A stretch of DNA of 29,822 bases. Origin: CAYMWF01 sp964394085 [NCBI: uncultured Gemmatimonadota bacterium] (GTDB lineage: Bacteria; GCA-2686955; CAYMWF01). The DNA lies in contig CAYMWF010000058.1 in the NCBI GenBank assembly GCA_964394085.1, positions 1-29,822 of the forward strand, written 5' to 3'. How positions within the stretch are numbered: the first letter of the stretch is position 1; the number at the start of each line of letters is the position of its first letter. Positions 15,401 through 23,501 of this stretch are shown one piece after another. The translations under genes were made by a program, and so were the position numbers. Below the pieces are notes generated by a model. The model was not told the origin of the DNA. It saw nothing but the letters and a program-made list of their open reading frames with translations, and ran no database searches.

Positions 15401-17497
15401 ATGTCAACAAGAATACTCCCTGTCTTATTGGGAATTGCTCTTTTATTTCCGGTTGTTTCGACAGGGCAGGCGTATGCGATGGATAATGCGCCCGAGAACG
15501 TGTTCCTCGTGATAATCGATGGATTGCGGGCGCAGGAGGGGTTCGACGATACGACACACCAGTACATCCCGCACATGTGGAACGACCTGAGACCGCTCGG
15601 TACGCTGTATACGAACGTCCGGGTTTCTTCCAAGTCGGAGACTTTTGCTTCTCATTGCGGTATGGCATATGGTGTCAGGGATTTCAGACCAATCCATGCC
15701 ACGGACTTCAACCATAACTGGAGAGGATCGTCGTATTATCCCAATATTTTCGAAATGACCAGAAAAGAACTCAACCTCCCTGCGGAGAAAGTGCAGATAA
15801 TCGGTGGTTTTGGTGGAATCTCCCAATTCCATCACAATTTTCATCCGGCATACGGTGAGGATACATGGCCGATTTACATCGGCTTGACCTGGTGGGATAT
15901 TGGACGATATAACGAACTTCTTTCAATTATGGAAACCGACCAGCCCGCCCTCATAATGATCAATTTCCATGAAGTCGACATGCTCGGTCATTCCGGAAGC
16001 TGGGAAGCGTATCTCCTGAGTATACAACAGGCCGATTTAATCGTGTACGATCTCTGGACCAAGATCCAGATGAGTGACCACTACAAGAACAAAACTGCCT
16101 TGATCATCGTGACGGATCACGGCCGTCACAGCGATAATGTCAGAGAAGGTTTCAGACACCATTCATGCGATTGCACCGGCTGTCAACGGGTCTTCATACT
16201 CGGGCTCGGGCCGGGTATTAAAAGTAATCTGGCAGTCGATACGTATGTCGACCTGATCGACATCTGCGCGACGATCGGTGACCTGATCGGGGTCGACACA
16301 CCTTTCGCTATGGGCAAACCCCTGGGAGAAATGCTTGAACTCGATCGCCCGGCGTCTAAGCTGGTTTCTACTCCTCTCCGGGTCGCCGATTGCAGGGAGC
16401 GTAACGGCAGCAGGTTAAGGTTGAACCTCTCTTGCTCGGAGGGTTATTCCAGGAATCCATCAATAGCGGTAAACGATGATGCCATCTATGTGGCCTGGCT
16501 GGAGGAGGGGGAAGGTTGGGATTGGGATGCCCACATCGTATCATCCATCGATGGTAATCTCTGGCAGGACGAAGCCATATTGGTCTCGGACTCTTTGATG
16601 TACGATGATATCGCAATCTCGGCACCGTCAGGCGGGCACGGACCGAACATCAGTCTCATGGGGCTGGTTCCAAGACCCGTCGACGGCTCTTTCAAGTGGT
16701 ATAACATAGACTTTCCACTGGATCACCGGCATGAGTCGGAATGGATTAGTACATTAAAATGCGGTATCTTCCCGAGGGCCTGCAGACTTGCCGCGGCAGC
16801 CGAAGGGGAACGGTCCATGCTGGCCTGGTCGGCGCAGCACCTTCTTCTCGATTTCGACGTTGACTTCGCCGATGCTTATGTAATGATAAGGGACGGCATT
16901 ACAACGGATTATAATGTGGCCGAAACCTCGTATAAGGTCACGGATCGAAGCATCGACGTGGCGTGTTCGGGGGAATACATATATCTCCTCAGGAGCACGG
17001 GCCGGGAGATGCATTTTCAGCGGAGCACGGATAGCGGCCTCTCGTGGGAGGACATCGGTTCTCTCTCGACTCCGCGTATGAGCCCTATGCAAGGTAAACT
17101 AGCCTGTTCCGATAATTTCCTGACGGCTGTCTGGGCGGAACTCAATGATGACAGGTGGGAAATCAGGTACAGAGTCAGTACCGACTACGGGGAGACATGG
17201 TCGGTGAAAGGTATTGTCTCGCAGCCGTCTTCGGGCGCCTGGAAGCCCGACGTTGTTATGGACGGAACCGGCGGCATCTGTGTTGCGTGGGAAGATCACC
17301 GGACAGGAGGGGGAAACTCCGAGATTTACGCAAGAAAAAGCCTCGACTACGGGGCAACCTGGACCAGCGAGAAGCGTCTCACCAATTCCCCGGGCTATTC
17401 GTGCGATCCTCAGCTGGCCATGAGGAACGGCATCCCATACATCGTGTGGCAGAAATACCTGGACGGGCAGTGGGATATATTCTTCATGATGATGTAA
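15401..17497 (+). CDS. Secreted alkaline-phosphatase-superfamily/Asp-box protein, copy 1
   Basis: 698 residues from the ATG at 15401, which has GAAAGGAT six bases ahead and begins a signal peptide (hydrophobic 5-20). The catalytic domain (about 30-315) has the alkaline phosphatase superfamily metal layout: D40 in VIIDGLR, a candidate nucleophile T81 in SKSETFASHCG, EVD-x-LGHSG (D193, H197), TDHGRH (D239, H240) and a histidine pair at 253-254. A CDCTGC cysteine cluster lies at 256-261. There is no sulfatase C-x-P-S-R site. The C-terminal half carries Asp-box units (S-T-D-x-G-x-x-W, starting near 542, 593 and 647), typical of beta-propellers. Likely a phosphodiesterase or phosphatase outside the cytoplasm with a binding propeller; substrate unknown. 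The next gene is a close tandem paralogue. Confidence 0.85.
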   Translation: MSTRILPVLLGIALLFPVVSTGQAYAMDNAPENVFLVIIDGLRAQEGFDDTTHQYIPHMWNDLRPLGTLYTNVRVSSKSETFASHCGMAYGVRDFRPIHATDFNHNWRGSSYYPNIFEMTRKELNLPAEKVQIIGGFGGISQFHHNFHPAYGEDTWPIYIGLTWWDIGRYNELLSIMETDQPALIMINFHEVDMLGHSGSWEAYLLSIQQADLIVYDLWTKIQMSDHYKNKTALIIVTDHGRHSDNVREGFRHHSCDCTGCQRVFILGLGPGIKSNLAVDTYVDLIDICATIGDLIGVDTPFAMGKPLGEMLELDRPASKLVSTPLRVADCRERNGSRLRLNLSCSEGYSRNPSIAVNDDAIYVAWLEEGEGWDWDAHIVSSIDGNLWQDEAILVSDSLMYDDIAISAPSGGHGPNISLMGLVPRPVDGSFKWYNIDFPLDHRHESEWISTLKCGIFPRACRLAAAAEGERSMLAWSAQHLLLDFDVDFADAYVMIRDGITTDYNVAETSYKVTDRSIDVACSGEYIYLLRSTGREMHFQRSTDSGLSWEDIGSLSTPRMSPMQGKLACSDNFLTAVWAELNDDRWEIRYRVSTDYGETWSVKGIVSQPSSGAWKPDVVMDGTGGICVAWEDHRTGGGNSEIYARKSLDYGATWTSEKRLTNSPGYSCDPQLAMRNGIPYIVWQKYLDGQWDIFFMMM

Positions 17498-17639
17498 AAT
17501 GCCGCCTTGATTTACGCGGAATTCTGTATCCGGTGTGAAAATTCGGGATGTGCAGGCTTCCGGCTGGGTTGATAATCCTGCCGATTGATATTTTCCTCTC
17601 AGAGCCATATCAGGCATCGTCATTTCAAAGGACGCACTG

Positions 17640-19736
17640 ATGGCAGCAAGAGTACTCCCCATTTTATTGGGAATTGCGTTTTTATTTCCGGTTGTTTCGA
17701 CAGGGCAGGCGTATGCGGCGGACGACACGCCGGGCAACCTGTTCCTCGTGATTATCGATGGATTGCGGGCGCAGGAGGGGTTCGACGATACGACACACCA
17801 GTACATCCCGCATATGTGGAACGACCTGAGGCCGCTCGGAACGCTGTATACTAACGTCCGGGTTTCTTCCAAGACGGAGACCTTTGCCTCTCACTGCGGT
17901 ATGACCTACGGCGTCCAGGATTTCAGACCTATCCGCGCCGCGGAGTTCAACGAATACTGGAAAGGCTCGTCCTACTATCCCAATATTTTCGAAATGACCA
18001 GGCAGGCGTTCAACCTCCCCGAGGAAAAGGTGCAGATAATAGGTGGTTTCGGAGGAATCTCCCAGTTCCATCACAATTTCCATCCTGCATACGGCGACGA
18101 GATGTGGCCGATTTTCCATGCTCTCCGGTGGCCCGATTACGGACGATATGAAAAACTGCTGGAACTTATGGAAACCGACAAGCCCAGTCTCATGATGGTC
18201 AACCTCCACGAAGTCGACATGCGCGGCCATTCAGGTCTCTGGGAAGAGTATCTCATCGGCATCGAAACAGCCGATTCACTTGTGCACGATCTATGGCTCA
18301 GGATTCAATCGAGCGACCACTACAGGGATGATACCGCCTTGATTATCGTGACCGATCACGGCCGTCACAGCGATAATGTCAGGGAGGGTTTCCAGCATCA
18401 TGCCTGCGACTGCAAAGGCTGTCAGCGGGCCTTCATACTCGGAATCGGACCGGGCATAAAAAGCAACCTGATGATCGATACGTATGTCGACCTGATCGAC
18501 ATCTGCGCGACCATCGGTGAACTCATCGGGGTAGATACACCTTTTGCAATGGGTAAACCGCTCGAAGAAATGCTTGAGGTCGATCGCTCCGCGCCGAAGC
18601 TGCCTCCTTCGCCTGTTCTGGTGCAGGATAGCGGGGCGGGTAACGGCGGCCGGTTGATGCTCAATCTCTCTTGCTCGGAAGGATACTCCAGGAATCCCTC
18701 GATAGCGGTAAACGGCGACGCCATCTATGTGGCCTGGCTGGAGGAGGGGGACGGCTGGTACTGGGATGCGCATATCGTATCATCCATCGACGGGAATCTC
18801 TGGGAGGAAGAGGCGATCCTCTATTCGGACTCTCTTCTATACGAAGATGTCGTGATCACCGCCCCGACCACCGGCCACGGGCCGAACATCAGCCTTTTGG
18901 GTCAGATTTACAGACCTGCAGTCGAAGCTTATAAATGGTTCAATATAGACTTTCCTCTGGATCACCGGCATGAACCAGACTGGGTCAAGACGCTGAAATG
19001 CGCCATCTACCCGATGGCCTACAGGCTTACCGCCGCCGCTCAGGGGGAGCGATCCATCCTCGCATGGGGAGCGCAGCACCGCCTGCTCAAATGCGAGAAC
19101 TTCTTCACCAATGCCTTTGTGGCGATAAGGAACGGCAATACGATAACCTATACGATTGACGACACCTCATATCCGATATGTGATCGAAGCATGGACCTGG
19201 AGTGTTCAGGAGTATACATACATCTCCTCAGGAGCACCGGACGGGGGATACACTTCCAGCGGAGTACGGATGACGGCAACTCGTGGGAGGACATCGGCTC
19301 ACTCTCGAAGCCGAATGTGAGCCCGATGCAGGGGAAACTGGCCTGTTCCGATAATATCCTGGCAGCTGTCTGGTCGGAGCTCCATGATGGCAGGTGGGAG
19401 ATCAGGTACAGAATCAGTACCGACTTCGGAGAGACCTGGTCGGCGAAAGGCATAATCTCGCAGCCGTCTTCGGGCGCCTGGAAGCCCGACGTGGTTATGG
19501 ACGGAACCGGCGGTATCTATGTTGCCTGGGAAGATCACCGGACAGGGGGGGGAAACTCCGAGATTTACGCAAGAAAGAGCTCCGACAACGGCACCTCCTG
19601 GACCAGCGGGCAGCGCCTCACTCATTCCCCGGGCTATACGTGCGATCCCCAACTTGCCCTCAGGAACGGCATCCCATACCTCATATGGCAGGAACACGTG
19701 GACGGGCAGTGGGATATATTCTTCATGATGATGTAA
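17640..19736 (+). CDS. Secreted alkaline-phosphatase-superfamily/Asp-box protein, copy 2
   Basis: 698 residues, the same length as copy 1 and about three quarters identical by eye from the signal peptide to the shared IFFMMM end. All metal-binding positions are kept: IIDGLR, SKTETFASHCG, EVDMRGHSG, TDHGRH and the histidine pair before CDCKGC. The Asp boxes are conserved too. The ATG at 17640 has AAAGGA ahead and starts a clear signal peptide (MAARVLPILLGIAFLFP). The 142-base gap between the copies has no obvious terminator, so both may be read together. Differences cluster in the 95-185 region and in the middle of the propeller, where substrate specificity could have shifted. Both copies look intact, which argues for retained function. 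Confidence 0.85.
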   Translation: MAARVLPILLGIAFLFPVVSTGQAYAADDTPGNLFLVIIDGLRAQEGFDDTTHQYIPHMWNDLRPLGTLYTNVRVSSKTETFASHCGMTYGVQDFRPIRAAEFNEYWKGSSYYPNIFEMTRQAFNLPEEKVQIIGGFGGISQFHHNFHPAYGDEMWPIFHALRWPDYGRYEKLLELMETDKPSLMMVNLHEVDMRGHSGLWEEYLIGIETADSLVHDLWLRIQSSDHYRDDTALIIVTDHGRHSDNVREGFQHHACDCKGCQRAFILGIGPGIKSNLMIDTYVDLIDICATIGELIGVDTPFAMGKPLEEMLEVDRSAPKLPPSPVLVQDSGAGNGGRLMLNLSCSEGYSRNPSIAVNGDAIYVAWLEEGDGWYWDAHIVSSIDGNLWEEEAILYSDSLLYEDVVITAPTTGHGPNISLLGQIYRPAVEAYKWFNIDFPLDHRHEPDWVKTLKCAIYPMAYRLTAAAQGERSILAWGAQHRLLKCENFFTNAFVAIRNGNTITYTIDDTSYPICDRSMDLECSGVYIHLLRSTGRGIHFQRSTDDGNSWEDIGSLSKPNVSPMQGKLACSDNILAAVWSELHDGRWEIRYRISTDFGETWSAKGIISQPSSGAWKPDVVMDGTGGIYVAWEDHRTGGGNSEIYARKSSDNGTSWTSGQRLTHSPGYTCDPQLALRNGIPYLIWQEHVDGQWDIFFMMM

Positions 19737-19740
19737 TCCG

Positions 19741-19914
19741 CTAATTCGTCAGAAGCGGATCGGCATCCATATTGCCCTCGCCTGACCAGGAACCCTGTAC
19801 ATCTGAATAAGCAACAACAGGATCACTGCTGAATTCCGCTCCTGTCTCGTCCCGCGAATCGCCCCGCAAAATGCAGTTTGTGATAACCGGTTTCCGTAAC
19901 CCGTATATGTTCCG
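19741..19914 (-). pseudogene. Relic of a right-handed beta-helix gene
   Basis: On the minus strand an open stretch bounded by a TAA upstream and a TAG at 19743-19741 encodes VITNCIL, then DPVVAYSDVQG-W-GEGN-D-DPLLTN. It aligns codon by codon with IITNCIL...DPVVAYSDIQGGWVGEGNIDEDPLFT near the end of the intact beta-helix gene at 23502-24863. About 49 codons match, with roughly 75% base identity in the best part. It has no start, no signal peptide and no coils before it, and it stops before the intact gene's final segment. It ends four bases from the stop of phosphatase copy 2. Confidence 0.75.
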
Positions 19915-19952
19915 TTAAGGGCAGACTCGCCTGCGGTCGTTCACTCCCGGTG

Positions 19953-19981
19953 TTGCATCGTCGGATTCGTCGGGATATACT
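19953..19981 (+). promoter_or_regulatory. Candidate promoter of the EIIA/antiporter operon
   Basis: TTGCAT at 19953-19958 and TATACT at 19976-19981 are separated by exactly 17 bases, a weak -35 and a good (5 of 6) -10 box. It lies about 125 bases ahead of the EIIA start and just beyond the beta-helix relic. The long leader could hold further control, but no clear riboswitch or terminator fold is seen. Confidence 0.4.
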
Positions 19982-20105
19982 GGTTCGCAGAAACGTAAAA
20001 AGGCGCGGGCGATTTATGAAACGGAAGCGTGATCTTCATGGAATCAAATCTTCATGACGCGACGCCGTCGCCAGGTGAAGCGATGGCGCAATCGAGAGGG
20101 CAGCC

Positions 20106-20573
20106 ATGCGGTTGAAAGATTACATCGAGCGGGACCTGGTGCTGGCGGACCCCGATGTGGAAGACAAGGACTCCCTTTTCCGACAACTTGTGGAGACGGT
20201 GACCGTGCGGTTCCCTTCCCTTGACGGGCGCGGGCTCTTCGAGCTGCTCAACGCGCGGGAAGAGCAGGTAAGCACCTGCGTCGGGCACGGAGTGGCCGTG
20301 CCGCACGCTTCGGTGCCCGGGCTGGAGAGAGGATGCTGCGTCATAGCCCGGCTCCGCGGCGGTGTGGAGTTCGACCCCGGCGACGAAGCGCGCGTCCACA
20401 TCGTTTTTCTTCTTCTGAATCCGCCGGACCGCGTTGGAACCCATATCAGGATTCTCGCCAGGATCGCCCGGCTCGTCGGCAACGAAGATTTTCTGGGTGA
20501 ATTGATGAATGCCGCGGATGCGCAGGGAATCTTCGAAATCGTTTCGCGGGAGGACGATCGTCATGTCAGTTGA
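20106..20573 (+). CDS. ptsN-like: PTS EIIA domain protein (PtsN-like)
   Basis: 155 residues covering one EIIA-Ntr/fructose-type domain. GHGVAVPHA places the phosphorylated histidine at H67, and VHIVFLLLNPPD with HIRILARIARLV follows as in PtsN. In the nitrogen PTS such proteins carry phosphate but regulate rather than transport; PtsN is known to act on potassium transport and sensor kinases. No EIIB, EIIC, HPr or EI gene is in the window. The gene heads a four-gene run; its 3' end overlaps the PII-like gene by 11 bases, and the antiporter genes follow. The ribosome site is modest (GAGAGGG). A regulatory role on the antiporters is inferred from gene order. Confidence 0.85.
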   Translation: MRLKDYIERDLVLADPDVEDKDSLFRQLVETVTVRFPSLDGRGLFELLNAREEQVSTCVGHGVAVPHASVPGLERGCCVIARLRGGVEFDPGDEARVHIVFLLLNPPDRVGTHIRILARIARLVGNEDFLGELMNAADAQGIFEIVSREDDRHVS

Positions 20574-20925
20574 AAGCGGAAACGGGATGGAGCTCTTCGT
20601 CTGTATCGTTAAGAGTCACAGGCACGTAGAGGAAATCCTTACAGGTTTCCTTGAATTCGGCATCAGGGGCGCCACCGTGGTGGACGGCAAGGGCATGGGC
20701 CAGATCATCTCCCTCGAAATCCCGATATTCAGCGGATTCAAGAGCCTGTTTCCCGGGGGAGGCGCGAGCACCTACATGATCATCTCCGTGATCGAGCAGA
20801 AGCTGATTCCACGGGCTGTGGAGCTGGCCGAGGAGGTCTGCGGCGACTTCAGCGAACCCGGAAACGGATTTCTCTTCACCGTCCCGGTGAACCGGGTCAA
20901 GGGGATGGCCGGGGAGATCGAATAG
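20563..20925 (+). CDS. PII-like signalling protein
   Basis: 120 residues with a ferredoxin-like PII pattern: MELFVCIVKSHRHVEEILTGFLE-GIRGATV (strand, helix, strand), a loop region ending SLFPGGGAS, then YMIISVIEQ and GNGFLFTVPVNRVKG at the C-terminus. GlnB/GlnK residues such as the uridylylated tyrosine of the T-loop are not evident, so this is a PII-like rather than a canonical nitrogen PII. The ATG at 20563 has GGGAGG eight bases ahead and overlaps the EIIA stop; an upstream in-frame ATG at 20509 was rejected. PII-like proteins beside transporters usually bind a nucleotide and gate the transporter. The antiporter starts at the very next base after the stop. Confidence 0.75.
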   Translation: MSVESGNGMELFVCIVKSHRHVEEILTGFLEFGIRGATVVDGKGMGQIISLEIPIFSGFKSLFPGGGASTYMIISVIEQKLIPRAVELAEEVCGDFSEPGNGFLFTVPVNRVKGMAGEIE

Positions 20926-22137
20926 GTGCTGAAGATAGTAGCCGGCGTAGCCATGCTTCTTCTCCTGGGATTTGCGGGGCAGCGCAGAATCTTCACGAAG
21001 CTGCCCTTCTCGAGCGGCGCCAGGCTCATCTATCTCACGGGCACCGAGTATATCCTGGTGGGCGCCGCCCTCGGCGGCGGTTTCATCGGTATTCTGGATG
21101 AACGGGCGGTTCGCAGCCTGACTCCCCTTTTCACTCTCGGACTCGGCTTTATCGGCCTGTTGTTCGGGCTCCAGCTTGAAATGAAGCTGCTCCGACGGTT
21201 CAGAGGACGGTTTCTCGCCGCGGCCCTGCTTCAGTCGTTTGTAACGATGGTCGCGGTATTCCTGCCCTTCTACTTTCTCCTCGGGCGGATTTTCGGGGAG
21301 GGAAGCCTGGAGATCCTCCCGGGCGCTCTCGTGCTCGCCACCACCGCAGGCTGCACGGCACAATCTTCACTCGCAATGATCACCCGGGAGCACCGTCTCG
21401 TCAGGGCCCGTGTGATGGAGCTGCTGCGTTTTTTCGCCGGAGTCGACGCCTTTCCGGCGCTTATTTTCTTCGGGTTCATATTCTGCCTGAGACATACGTA
21501 TTCCCCTTTCGGTTTCGGAGCGGGATCAAGCTTCCAGTGGCTGTTCCTATCCGTAGCCGTCGGAGTTTTCACCGGTTTCCTGCTCCACCTCCTCACCCAG
21601 ATAAACTGCAGCGACGAAGAGCTCCTGATCATGGTGGCCGGCACCGTGCTCTTCGCGAGCGGCATCTCGCTCTATTTCAGGCTTTCACCGCTGGTCACCA
21701 CGATGATCGTCGGGATCACGGTAGCCAACCTGCCCGGCTCGAACAGCCGCATCTTCCCGATGCTGAGCAGCATCGAAAAACCTCTTTACGTGATATTTCT
21801 GGTGCTTGCGGGGGCGATCTGGCATCCGGGCGGTCTCACGAAGGCCCTTCCCCTGGTCGCCCTCTATCTTTTATCGAGGTTCGCGGGAAAAATCGCCGGC
21901 GGATACCTCGCATCCGCAGCGTCGGGGTTGGTGCCGCGTCCGCCCTCACTCCTCGGTGCGGGTCTCGTTTCGCAGGGCGGCATCGTGATCGCCATGGTGA
22001 TGAGTTTCTACCAGCTGGGAGGGGGACCGGAAACGGAGATAATCACCTCGGTAGTCATCATCGGCGTAATTTTCAATGAACTCGTCGCGCCCGGACTGGC
22101 CGCCCGTCTGCTCCGCCGCGCCGGGGAGGTGGATTGA
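20926..22137 (+). CDS. Cation:proton antiporter 1 (CPA/Na_H_Exchanger type)
   Basis: 403 residues with about 12 membrane helices spread over the whole length. It fits the PF00999 exchanger fold: PLFTLGLGFIGLLFGLQLEMKLL near helices 3-4, an unwound-helix region around ATTAGCTAQSSLAMIT, an ELLRFFAGVDAFPALIFFGF helix with an acidic residue in the membrane, and a closing SQGGIVIAMVMSF and IIGVIFNELVAPGLAARLL. The start is GTG at 20926, directly after the PII-like stop, with GGGGAG about nine bases ahead. There is no C-terminal RCK/TrkA-N or EIIA domain, so regulation probably comes from the two soluble genes ahead of it. Ion (Na+ or K+) cannot be told. Confidence 0.82.
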   Translation: MLKIVAGVAMLLLLGFAGQRRIFTKLPFSSGARLIYLTGTEYILVGAALGGGFIGILDERAVRSLTPLFTLGLGFIGLLFGLQLEMKLLRRFRGRFLAAALLQSFVTMVAVFLPFYFLLGRIFGEGSLEILPGALVLATTAGCTAQSSLAMITREHRLVRARVMELLRFFAGVDAFPALIFFGFIFCLRHTYSPFGFGAGSSFQWLFLSVAVGVFTGFLLHLLTQINCSDEELLIMVAGTVLFASGISLYFRLSPLVTTMIVGITVANLPGSNSRIFPMLSSIEKPLYVIFLVLAGAIWHPGGLTKALPLVALYLLSRFAGKIAGGYLASAASGLVPRPPSLLGAGLVSQGGIVIAMVMSFYQLGGGPETEIITSVVIIGVIFNELVAPGLAARLLRRAGEVD

Positions 22138-23471
22138 TGAGGCGGATAGCAGGCATTCTATTAGCCATGGGACTCATGGGCGCAGCGCTCGCCGGTTACA
22201 GGGATTCCACGGGATTTCCGGAAGCTCTCACCACCCTGACCTTCGGCTTCCTGCTTCTCGCCGCTTACCTGACCGGGGATATCCTTTCATGGTTCAAGCT
22301 TCCGAAGATCACCGGCTATATCCTGGCGGGAATCCTCTTCGGCCCGCATGCGCTGAGCTTCTTAACCGAAGAGACGGTCCTTGATCTCAAGCTGATAGAT
22401 GACCTGGCGCTCACTTTCATCGCCCTCGCGGCCGGCGGCGAACTGCGCCTGAACGAGCTCAGGGAACGGAGGCATACGATCGTTCTCACGGCCTTTTCCC
22501 TTTCCATGATGGTCTTCGCGGGCGTCGGCTTTTTCACCATGGCCGCGGGCAGCTCGCTCCTGCCATTCATGGAAGGACGGGATGCCGTACACCTGATCGC
22601 CGCCGCCGCTATTCTCGGAACATTCGCCATCGCGCGCTCACCTTCATCCGCAATCGCCATCATAACCGAAAGCCGCGCACGGGGACCGTTCACAGAGATG
22701 GTGCTGGGAGTGACCGTGGTCATGGACGTCCTCGTAATCGCCTTTTTCGCCGTGGTGGTCTCCCTCTGCCAGGCGGCGATCCTGCCCGGCGCCGTCATCG
22801 ATTTTTTTTACATACTTCTCATAGCCGCCGAGATAACCGGTTCGGTGCTGGCGGGAATACTGCTCGGTGCCGTCATTTCCCGTTATATCGCGCAGGTCAG
22901 GGCCGAGATCCCTATATTTCTGCTGGCCATCGCCTTTCTCGTCACGTTCTTCTCGAGGGAGTTCGCCGCCTTCCTCGGCGGCGCATACGGAATCCACTTT
23001 CATCCCGAACCGATGCTCATCTGCCTGACCGCCGGTTTCTGGGTTCAGAACAGGTCGCCGAGAGGTGCGCTTCTCATCGAAAAAATCGATAGAAGCTCCC
23101 TGCCGGTCTTCGTCATATTCTTCTCGCTCACCGGCGCTTCCCTCGATATCGGCGTGCTGCGGGACACCTGGCTCATGGCTCTTTTGTTAGTGATCGTCAG
23201 GGCTGCTTTTATCTGGGCGGGAGCTTGGCTCGGAGGACGGATCGGCGGGGATCCCCCCCGTTTCAGGAGGATGAGCGGTTTCGGTTTTCTGACCCAGGCG
23301 GGTGTCAGCCTCGGACTCGCCGGAATCGTCCTGCGGAGATTCCCCGAGTGGGGCGCGCCTTTATCGGCGGTGATCGTCGCCACCATAACGATCAACCAGC
23401 TCATCGGACCCGTTGCCTTCAAAATGAGCCTGACCAGGGTGGGGGAGGCGGGAGCCGCACGTTCGAAATAA
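22137..23471 (+). CDS. Cation:proton antiporter 2 (CPA2 type)
   Basis: 444 residues, a second PF00999 exchanger with the CPA2 opening FKLPKITGYILAGILFGP (about 44-61). The core motif ARSPSSAIAIITESRARGPFTEMVLGVTVVMDVLVIAFFA carries the membrane aspartate of the transport site. The later FFSLTGASLDI and GFGFLTQAGVSLGLAGIVL blocks are also family marks. The ATG at 22137 sits in a TGATG overlap with the previous stop and has GGGAGG eight bases ahead; TTG one codon earlier is less likely. No cytoplasmic nucleotide-binding tail is present. It is not a simple duplicate of antiporter 1, so the two may form a heteromer or carry different ions. Confidence 0.87.
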   Translation: MRRIAGILLAMGLMGAALAGYRDSTGFPEALTTLTFGFLLLAAYLTGDILSWFKLPKITGYILAGILFGPHALSFLTEETVLDLKLIDDLALTFIALAAGGELRLNELRERRHTIVLTAFSLSMMVFAGVGFFTMAAGSSLLPFMEGRDAVHLIAAAAILGTFAIARSPSSAIAIITESRARGPFTEMVLGVTVVMDVLVIAFFAVVVSLCQAAILPGAVIDFFYILLIAAEITGSVLAGILLGAVISRYIAQVRAEIPIFLLAIAFLVTFFSREFAAFLGGAYGIHFHPEPMLICLTAGFWVQNRSPRGALLIEKIDRSSLPVFVIFFSLTGASLDIGVLRDTWLMALLLVIVRAAFIWAGAWLGGRIGGDPPRFRRMSGFGFLTQAGVSLGLAGIVLRRFPEWGAPLSAVIVATITINQLIGPVAFKMSLTRVGEAGAARSK

Positions 23472-23501
23472 AGGCCGCCCGATAACGTTTCGTTGAAGGG
23501 T

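Larger units (their letters stand above)
19737..20105. other. Intergenic region ahead of the antiporter operon
   Basis: The 369 bases between the second phosphatase copy and the EIIA gene hold the beta-helix relic (19741-19914) in the first half and a candidate promoter (19953-19981) in the second. No other coding sequence is visible. Confidence 0.6.

Noticed and set aside
17099-17872. Minus-strand frame of 257 codons, similar to one at 15178-15633
   Set aside because: The similarity between the two frames comes only from the tandem duplication on the plus strand; both are antisense to the start of the phosphatase copies.
20566-21363. Minus-strand frame of 265 codons
   Set aside because: Antisense to the PII-like and antiporter genes; charged, low-complexity shadow translation.
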